Assembly (NCBI RefSeq): GCF_001591145.1
Contig: NZ_BCUF01000011.1
Location: 1-64,000, forward strand
From: Vibrio harveyi NBRC 15634 = ATCC 14126 = KCTC 12724
Lineage (GTDB): Bacteria > Pseudomonadota > Gammaproteobacteria > Enterobacterales > Vibrionaceae
Direction: 5' to 3'
Length of the DNA stretch: 64,000 bases
Positions 1 through 9,900 of the stretch are shown in pieces. Both the position numbers and the translations under genes were made by a program. Position 1 is the first letter of the stretch. Each line of letters begins with the position of its first letter. A model generated the notes under the pieces. That model did not search any database, was not told the DNA's origin, and saw only the letters and a program-made list of their open reading frames with translations.

Positions 1-339
1 CCCCCCTGTTTTTGAGTACATTCATTTTCACCGTTTGAAATAGGCATTTAAAAAACTCTTTGCGCAAAAGATGCCGAATGATAATTCCTCTGCTTCGATA
101 CACTCTAAAACCAGTGGCGACGATATCTATTTTTCATGCTTCGGGTTAGGACTCATATATTAAAAAACAGTGACATACTTTTTAAAAAGGCGATGGGTTG
201 GGGAAATTATCACCGAAATTGTGATATTGCCCTTAAAACTATATAGGAAATTTCTGAGTTTGTAGTAATGCTCTGTTTTAAATGGATTTATGAACTAACT
301 TTGATATTGACGTCTTGTTAGTTAAAGCTAGGTATAACG
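1..339. other. Upstream non-coding stretch
   Basis: I see no convincing gene here. The stretch is AT-rich and probably carries the promoter of the DM13 gene that starts at 340, but I cannot assign clear -35/-10 boxes. Any gene to the left of the window does not extend into it in a recognisable form. Confidence 0.5.
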
Positions 340-831
340 ATGAAATGGATTTTATTGCTTGTGAGCCACATCTTGTTTGCAGTGGCGGGTTTTGCTGCGG
401 GTATTTATGCACTGCCTATTCTTATCCAACCTGATTCACCAGATGTTTCGGTTGTGTCTAACTCTTCGGAAGGTGTTCTCTACCGTGGCATGTTCGAGCG
501 AAATCGAACAGATAGTGACTTTCTTCATTGGGGAGAAGGGGATCTATGGGTCACTGAAGATACGATTGCTTTTCAAGGAGAATTGGCTCCCGGACCGGAT
601 TATAAGCTGTATCTCTCACCAACGTTTGTTGAAACCGAGGCGGATTTTAATCGCTTGAAGTCACAAATGGTGAAGGTGGGAGAGGTGAAAACATTTGACC
701 GTTTTATGGTCACTCTTCCTCAAGATCTGCCCTTAGATAACTACACGTCAGTCATTGTTTGGTGTGAAACCTTTGGTGAATTTATTACGTCTGCACAGCT
801 CAAATCTGTCGCAAAAATGAATCAGAGCTAA
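340..831 (+). CDS. DM13 domain protein, membrane-anchored
   Basis: This 163-aa protein begins with a hydrophobic segment (about residues 3-28) that acts as signal anchor or uncleaved signal peptide. The rest matches the DM13 pattern: a YRG-F start near residue 48, a LHWGEGDLWV strand, a PDYKLYLSP strand, a VKVGEVKTFDRFMVTLP stretch and the final SVIVWCETFGEFITSAQL with the characteristic WC and F-x-A-L. DM13 domains are proposed to be redox or heme-related on the basis of one conserved cysteine, which is present here. The substrate is unknown. It lies 140 bp before the giant repeat gene on the same strand, separated by a hairpin, so co-transcription is uncertain. The family call is firm; the function is not. 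Confidence 0.85.
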   Translation: MKWILLLVSHILFAVAGFAAGIYALPILIQPDSPDVSVVSNSSEGVLYRGMFERNRTDSDFLHWGEGDLWVTEDTIAFQGELAPGPDYKLYLSPTFVETEADFNRLKSQMVKVGEVKTFDRFMVTLPQDLPLDNYTSVIVWCETFGEFITSAQLKSVAKMNQS

Positions 832-867
832 TACCCAAACAATTTTAACTCATGTCGAATAATAACT

Positions 868-899
868 GACAGAAACGTGACAAAAGGAGCGTTTCTGTC
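868..899 (+). terminator. Hairpin between DM13 and giant gene
   Basis: A perfect 10-bp stem (GACAGAAACG with CGTTTCTGTC) encloses a 12-nt loop. No clear T-run follows, so it may be a weak or factor-assisted terminator, or a structured leader of the downstream gene. Confidence 0.45.
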
Positions 900-971
900 G
901 CCAGTATCTCGACGCCTGTATTTTGACGGGGCGCTGTCCTGTCATAAATCAATAAATGATTAATATTTTGT

Positions 972-3900
972 ATGAGTCGGAAAAGTATTGTGTCAGTGAT
1001 TCAACGTTATCTCGCTTTATTCTTTTTGATGTTTTTAGTTTCCGCCCAAGCGATGGCCGCGGGGGAAATTGAAATATCGTTTAGTCCCACATCAGGAACT
1101 GCTTATGAAAATGGGGAAGTAATCAGTTATTCCATTGATGTGAAAAATACAACAGCGAATACTATTAGTAATGTTGCTGTAACGAATAAGATATGGGAAG
1201 TCATGTCTGGTTCGAATAAAGCATTTAGCCGCTTAACAATCTCTGATTCTCATACATTAGGTTCGAGCCCAGGCACTTACACCGCAAGTAACAGTAACCT
1301 CGATGTGAATGGGGCTAGCCTACTCCCTTTTGGACGGGTTACTTACCAAATTGAAGCGACCGTTGCGGATGACGCCGCTGAGGATATTGTCTTAGGCAAC
1401 ACCGAGGTAAAAGGTACCGTTTCCGGCACAGAAACGACGTTTACCAATACATCAACGATTACGTTTACTCCTGCGGATTACGACTACACGTTAGAAGCTT
1501 CCGTTCAGCCGGCTCAATACCAAGTGGGGAGTAAGCTAACTTATAAGCTGATTGCGACCAACAGAGGCTCTGTTACCGTTAAAGGCCTAGATATCGAGCA
1601 AGCGTTCGAGACGCTGACGGCTCAAAAACAAGATGGCTCAACAGGTGCAGCTTTCAGTGATGTTCATATCAGTGCTAAAGCCTCGTCCGGCAGCAAAACG
1701 GGTACTTTTGCTACTTCTGGTGATTTGTCGGTTAAAGACGCTGAGCTCTCTGTTGGTGGTCACGTCACCTACACCATCAAAGCGACCGTTGTTGATGACC
1801 TTGTTGGCGACATTGTCACCAAAGCGACATCAACGACTCGTGCTGGCACTGTTAACAGTAGTGAACTTACAACGCCTCCGGCAGATCCAGATATCGCTCT
1901 GGCGCATACTTTACAGTCGACATCTCCTTACCTAATTAACGGTGAAGTTGATTTTCAAATCAAGGTCACCAACAACGGCGGAGCGATTGCTCACAATTAT
2001 CATGTAAAACAGAATATTAAAGATTTGGTTAGCCCAAATGGTCTAGCTAATGATCGTACTTCTTCCTACAACAATACGGATGTGGACGGAAATCCTTTTG
2101 ATGCTTGGGACATCACGGTATCAAACATTGGTGGAAAGTCAGATTCATCTTATGCGGGCAGTACGCAAACGAACGTTGACTTCAATGATATCGTTTCGAT
2201 TTATCCAGGAGAGTCGATTACCTACCAAGTTAAAGCAACGTTAACCCCTGTTACCATTGGCGCTCTGCAAGGTTTCACTGCGTCAGTGACGGATCAAGCT
2301 GACACCCTAGTTAAGAGTTCAAGTATTTCAGACACGGTAAATGCAGAGAAAGTACTGAGTGTTGCGGATTCCGACATTTCAATTACCAAAACGACCTTGG
2401 CGTCAGAGTATGTGCCAGGTGGTGAGATTGAATACGAAATCACGGTTACCAATGGCTCTTCCAAGTATTTTGCCAATAACCTTTTGGTGCAAGATAACCT
2501 GACTTGTGTGGTGACTGAACAAGCAGGCGGCGCGGGCGATGGTCAAGCTTTTGAAAAGTGGAAAGTGGATGTTATTTCAGGTGAGGATTCCATTGGTTCG
2601 GACCCTGGTTCGTTTAGTTATGGTACTTGGACGTCAAGCCCGCTTTCACTGACACCGGATATCGCGCCGGGCAAAACGATCAAATACAAGCTAACGGCAA
2701 AAACGAGTGATACGAGTACCGGTCTTATTTTGGATGACAGTGCAAGCTGTGCCAATGATAACGTGACGGAAGAAGGATCTGGTGTACAAACGCCGGACGA
2801 TAATTTACGTGCGAGCAAAGATGTCGACAGTCGTTTCTACTCTTCCGGTCAGGCTCTGACTTACACCATCACAGTAACCAATGATGGTGATGGTTTCGCT
2901 AACCAAGTTCAGGTTTTGGATGACCTTAAGTCAGTCAAAACTCAAGATATTCATGGTGGTGAGATCGCCGCGTATACGGGCTGGACCATTACCGCACAGG
3001 CTTTCAAAGACGACGGAAGTACTGCAACCGCAAGTGACACCGGCATTGCTGGTGAGGTGAAGTTCCCGGATAACCTAAATGTGATTGCGACGCTTCAGCC
3101 TCACTCTTACATCGAATACACCATTGTTGCTGAAACCAATCCGCTCGCAAATGGACATATCTCTAACCAAGTGACTGTGGATGGCTCGGTTTATGCCGAC
3201 CGTGGCTCTGACCCGCGTGACTTTGTGATTCAGTTAAACAAGCGAGTAAAAACAAACACAGATTCAAGCTTCCATGGTGAGCAGACGGCTTACTCAAAAT
3301 TAGACAACGAAGTGACGTACCAAATCAGTCTAAAGAACGCGAAAGAGAATGGCTACGCGACTGACGTTGAAGTAAAAGATCTATTGTCGACGATTAAAGC
3401 TGGCGTGCTTGAACCAGATGGCATGACGAAACCAGTGTTTAAGTCTTGGCAAATTAGTGCAGAGATTATTTCGGATGACCCTCGCTTAGATGGAAACGCT
3501 ACATATACCGATGTTGGTACGTTCGCTGACAACACGGACTTAAATACCAAAGTGCAGATTCCACCGAACGTGGAAGTGCTATACACCATTGTGGCTCAAA
3601 TCGATCGTGATACGCCTGATGAAATCCTCTTTACTCGCTTTAACAACACTGCGGATGTCAAAACGCCAGATTCAGGCATTCAATCTTCTGTGGCTGATAC
3701 GGTTACCGTGTATCCACATGATCCAAAAATCATTGTTGTGAAGACAACTCCAGATGATGATTTTATTCCAGGAAAAGAGGTATCTTTCAAAATAACGGTA
3801 AGAAACAGAGGGCTTGGTTATGCAGACGAAGTTCGTGTATTTGATGATATCAAAGCTCTTAATGCCTTCTCTACCTGGAGTTACACCTCTGAAACTGACT

Positions 3901-6900
3901 CAAACAATTCGCCATATAAAACAGGCAGCTATGCAGGGGATCCAAGTGGTTACCAAACGGATGAAAATCTTGATGCCCGAGTCGATATTGACCCCAATGT
4001 AAGTGGAGTTGATGGCTCTGTAACATTCGTTGTAACTGGTGTCGTTAAGAACGACTACAAGGAGAGTGAAATCTCTAACACGGCTGAAACCTACGATCCT
4101 TCGACCAATTTGAATCAGTCTTCTTCTGCTGAAATCGGTCATGTATCTGGGGATTCATTAAACGTTTCGATTCTTAAAACAGCCGATAAAGTTCGCTTTA
4201 TTCCTGGTGAAGACGTGACTTATGAAATCCGTGTCAAAAACAATGGTTCAACTACAGAACATGGACTCAAAGTCTATGACTATCTGAATGATATCAAATC
4301 AGTTCTAGCGAACGACAAAGACAATCAGTTCCAAGATTTTCCTGACCAAAACCCGTTTGAATACTGGCAGTTTAAGACTGGTTCAGATTTCGAGCCTGCC
4401 ACTAACGATGATTTTATCTACCCACCGGGTGGTAAAGGCGCGACAATGAGCCTAGACCCTGGAGAGATTCGAACTTTTCAGATCAAAGCACGCGTCAAAG
4501 ATAACGTTGTTGGCTCACTGGATGGAACCACTCTCAACAACAAGATTGAAAATGATGCCTACGTGTATCGTTATGTCGGCAACGACGAAGATTCACACGT
4601 TTCTCACCACGAAATGGAGCGCGCTTACAATGGCGGTGACGTGGTCAGAAAGCTGCTGGTTAACGGTAAAGAATCAAACTTCTACTCGCCGGGTGATACT
4701 TTAACCTATCAAGTGACCGTTTCTTCTCAAACGGGCTATGTGAATGATCATCCAGTTCAAGAAGATATTGATAGTGTTAAGACTCAGCTACTTGATGGTA
4801 GCAAAGATACGCCATATGCGTCTGGCTATACCGTTGATGTAAGTAAGCAAGATAGCAAAGGTGGTAAAGGAACCACCGATGGTACTTTGGATGGCACCGT
4901 TGCAGATAACCAGAACATCGATACAACGATTGATGTGGCTGGTGGTGATTCGGTGACTTTTGAAGTGGAAGGTGTTGTTCGTGAGGACGCCGTAGGCACG
5001 ATTACTATCGGTGGTATCACAGTTGTTCCAAATGGCTACCATCTTTCATTTAGTAAAACGGTCGATCAATCCAGTTATGAGCCAGGGAAGCCATTGGTTT
5101 ACCGATTAACCATTGAAAACGATGGTAAAGGTAACGCCTATAACATCCCAGTGATTGATGAATTGTCGGGTATCACGGTTGATCTCGTCGATGGTAAAAA
5201 TGAAAAAGCCTTTGATTCTGGTTGGACGGTAGCGCCACGTATTGTGAGTGGCAGTGATAAAGCGATCCTCGATTTAGATAGCAGTATCGCGAATAACAAA
5301 GACATCAATACCCATGCCTCCATCCCGACGGGTACAAAGATTGAGTATGTAGTTACTGCAACCGTCAATAAAAATGCGGTGGGTAAGATCCTAAACCTAT
5401 TGACCGTCGACGGCGATACCGTGAGTGCAGAGACTAAGGCATCTGCCGAGAAATACGATTTCTCTAAACACGTCGTAAAACTCTATGACCAAGATGGCAC
5501 CACCGAATTGACAGGTGGATACACGCCTGGTGGTTACATCGAATACGAAATCTTATTGAAGAACTTAAACAACGTTCACATCAATCAGATGCCAATCAAA
5601 GATGAAATCAGCAAAATTCAAACGGATTACTTTGGCGGTGTGAAAGGCCGTGCGTTTGACTCATGGACGATTACTCCGAGTGTGGACGCGAGTACGATCA
5701 GTGATGCGGGTAAAGTCAGTAACAACACGGACATCAATACTAACTTCAACCTCGCGGCAAATGAGTTTGTAACCGGCGGTACGTTTGTTAAGTACACCAT
5801 TAAGGCGAAGATTAGTGAGCAAGCCGTAGGGCAAATTCTCAACGTAGCCGTCGTTGATAACAGCCATAACTTGCCATCAGAGCCAGTGAACATGCTGCCA
5901 GCAAATATCTCTAAAACGCATAAAGCGTATACGGATACAACGTTTGCTACGCATAAAACCACTTACAATCACACAACGAGTAGCGAGAAGATCGTTTACC
6001 ACTTGCGTATCGAGAACAAGGGTAAAGGTCTGGAGTACAACAAATCTCTCGAAGAGTTTTTCTCGAAAGTCAAAGTTCGTACTGCACAGAATGCGGATGG
6101 TGAAGCAGACTCACAGACGCTACCGGCATTCGATCAATATGGTTGGACTGTGAAGGCAACGACTTCTGGAGAAGCAACGACGCTGATCGATGGGTATGTA
6201 GGCGGTGCTGATGTCGATATTGATATCGCCAAGCTGTCTATTGCTCCAGGTGGTTGGATTGACTTTGTTATGGAGTCGCAAATTCGTCAAGACGCACTTG
6301 ATCAAATCGTAGTGAAGCCGAAATACAATGGCTCTAACTTTAGTGCAGCGACGGTTACTCCGGAAGGCAGCAACCTTGCCGTGAGCAAAGAAATTGTGTC
6401 TATTGCAGGTAAATCTTACACATCGGGCGATACTTACAAGCCTAACGATGAGGTGATTTACAAGTTTACTGTTACTAATACAGAGCCTGTTTGGCGTGAC
6501 CAGACGGTAATCCAAGACATCGTGTCTGGCGTTCGTGTTGAAGTCGTAGGTGGAACCACGAAGTCGGCATTCTCAGAGACATCAATCTCTCATATCTTTA
6601 CCTCTACAGGTACCTCGGGAACGCAGGATACCTACATTGAAACTTATGATGCATCCGATAACTTGGACCTGTTAATTGATATCGCTCCCGAAGAAGTCAT
6701 AGAGTTTACGGTGAAAGGAAAAGTTCGTCCTGACGCGTTAGGAGACATTGATGGCAACATCGGGCGAGCAGGCAATCAAAGCGATACCACAGATGTGATT
6801 CCACCAGTGGCTCCTGTATTGAGCTTTGAAAAGTCGGTACTGAGTACGACGGCTGACAGCAGCACTTGTACCTTCCCATCGACCTCGGGCTCTGGGTGTC

Positions 6901-9900
6901 ATTACAACCCGAATGGTCAAGTGCAATACCAAGTCAGTGTTACTAATACCGGTGAGAGTATTGCTAACGATGCCACAATCGTGGATGAACTGAACACAAT
7001 TAACACATCCGATGGCAAGCCAGCATTCCAAGATTACAGTGTTGCCATTATCAGTGCTCCAGATGCGGATAGATTCTCTATCACTGGTGATTATCAAGGT
7101 ACAGTGCCACTTAATGCGGCATTTGATTTGATGCCGGGAGATACCGTGGTATTCGAGGTTGATGGTACGGTAGCTGCAGACGCAACAGGTACTATAACTA
7201 ACATCGCCAAGGTGAATGGTGATGATAGTAATCCCGTTGTTCTTGACCCAGGTACGTCGAGCCTAATCGCGCAAAAATCTACAGATACACCGACCTACAC
7301 GCCTGGTTCAGAAGTTCGTTATCAAATGCGTATTCGAAACCAAACATCGAATAACGAGAAGATTGATATTCGAGATGCTATTAGCAGTTATAAGGTAGAA
7401 GTGGCTGACGGTTCAGAGCAAGTAGCATTAAAAGATTGGACAGTCAGCGCTCGTGTGATTTCTGATGGCAACCCGTCATATACGGATATTACTAACCTCA
7501 ATAGCATTGCCGCGAATAGCGACATTGATGTCACAGTACAAATGGGCGGTAAAGCGGCTGACGATACTTACACTGAGATTTTAATTGAGGTTGTAGGGCA
7601 TGTTCGTGATGACGCAGTTGGTGAGTTTACCAACCAACTACAAGGTAAGTTGAACTCGGGGTCGACCTTTTTCACTTATAACCTAAAAGAGAAGGTGATT
7701 GTCCCAGAACCGGGCAGCTTGACAGTAACGAAAGTCACGTCGACTAAGCCAGCTATCTACCACCCTGGTGACACCATTGGTTATGACATCGAAGTCAAAA
7801 ATACCGGTGATGGTTACGCAACGGATGTCCTGATCGCTGATCTTTGGAAAAATATTCGTGCCGATAAAGCTGGCTCTACATTACCAGTGCGCGCGTTTGA
7901 TGCTTGGTCTGCTACCTCAATCAATGTTGTGGGCACTAACCCAAATCTGACGCAACAGATTGCTGGCTCGGAGATTACAGGCGATAAAGGCGAAGGCTAT
8001 CAAGTTCGTTACAACATTCACCCTGACCATACGGTTCAATTGCATGTTGAAGGTGTCGTAAAAGCGGACCTTGTTGGTGACATCACTAACCTGGTGGAAG
8101 TGAGTGATTCAAGCGGCTCTCAAACAGCCGAAGCAACTTATGTTGCTGCGACGGCAGATCTTTCTGTCGATAAAACGGTTGATAAGAACCAGTATGAATC
8201 TGGCGATACACTGACTTATACAATCAAAATTGAAAACACGACCGCGAACTGGGCGAATGACGTTCAAGTTAAAGACCTTGTAAACGACATCACCTCTACC
8301 AACATTACTGGTGCAACGGTGAAAGCGTTTGAGTCTGGCACTATCTTCTTTAATGCAGCTTCGCAAACTGGTGATACAAAGTTCCCATCAGCGACAGGGG
8401 AGTTCTTGGACGGTAGTTTGGATATTGGTCCAAATGACGTTGTGACTCTGACCTTAGAAGGGGAGCTAGATCCGGAAGTTGTCGGGGATGTCACTAACAA
8501 GGTCGAAGTGACTTATAACGGCACGACCAAGACTGCTGACGCGACCAGTACAGCAAAAATCCCAGATTTAACCTTCACAAAAGAACCGATGGTTGAGTTC
8601 TATAGTCCGAACCAAGCAGCTGGCTACATCTTGAAGATCGTTAACCAAGATAATAGCTACGCCAATGACATCAACCTGAAAGATGAGATTGGCGCATTGA
8701 CAGTAACGACGGTAGATGGCTCGACCAATCAAGCCTTCTTGCAATGGGCAGTGCAATACGTCTCGGGCAGTTCATTAACAACGGTGGATGCAAACTCTCT
8801 AGTCGTGGACAAGGACATTGACTACAACATCGACCTTGCGCCAAATGACACCATCACACTGTACGTGATTGGTCTCGTCAATGCTGAGGCTACAGGAGAT
8901 ATCGTTAACCAAGCGACCTTGAACCATAACAGCAAAGACTTTACTGCGACTGCGACGCTGAAACCTCGCCCGGGTGACATCGTTCTGGAGAAAACCACTG
9001 ATGAGCGTTACTACCAGCCGGGTGAGTTCTCTACTTTCCGCGTCAAAGTGACCAACAACGGTTCAGGCTTTGCGTCAGATGTCAAAGTGGAAGACTTCAT
9101 TTCTGCTCTGGAAGTGGAGACATCGGGCGGCGCTATGGCACCAGCATTCAAAGACTGGACAATCGTGACTACGAAGGGCGACCCTCGCACCAATATCGAG
9201 AAGGTCCCAGGACCAAATGATGATATCTCTACCAATATTGATATTGCGCCAGGTGATACGGTGGAGTTTGCCATTACGGGTACGGTCAATGTCAGTGCGG
9301 TCGCAAACGTTGTAAACACTGCCACAGCAGAGTTTGGCGGTGCAACGATTGATGCTACGGCAACTTTGGAAACCTTACCTGAGGAAGTATGGATAGAGAA
9401 AACGGTGGAATCACCTATCTACATTCCGGGTGAGGACGCGGTATTCCACGTTCGCGTATACAACGGTACCGATGGCTTTGATAACGACATCAAACTCGAT
9501 GACATTCTGTCGGGTATCAGAACGACTAACGTGAATGGTGTCAGTGATCGCGCGTTTATCAGTTGGACAATTAAAACCACTAGCAAAGACACTCGTACGA
9601 CGATTACGCCAATGCCGGTAGATGATCGAGACATTCGTTCGGTTATTGATATCGCGCCACATGACATCGTTGAATTCACGATTACCGCGAAAACGAATCC
9701 GTTGGCAGCAAGTGACATTACCAACATTGCCACTGCGGATTTGAATGGCACCACGCAGCAATCGAGCGCGACGATTCAACCGCAGTCTCAGGGTATTTCT
9801 ATCGAGAAGACCACCGACAGTGAGTACTACATTCCGGGTAAAGAAGCGACTTTCCGTGTCAAAGTGAAGAACGAAGGTACAGTGCCAGCAACAGACGTTG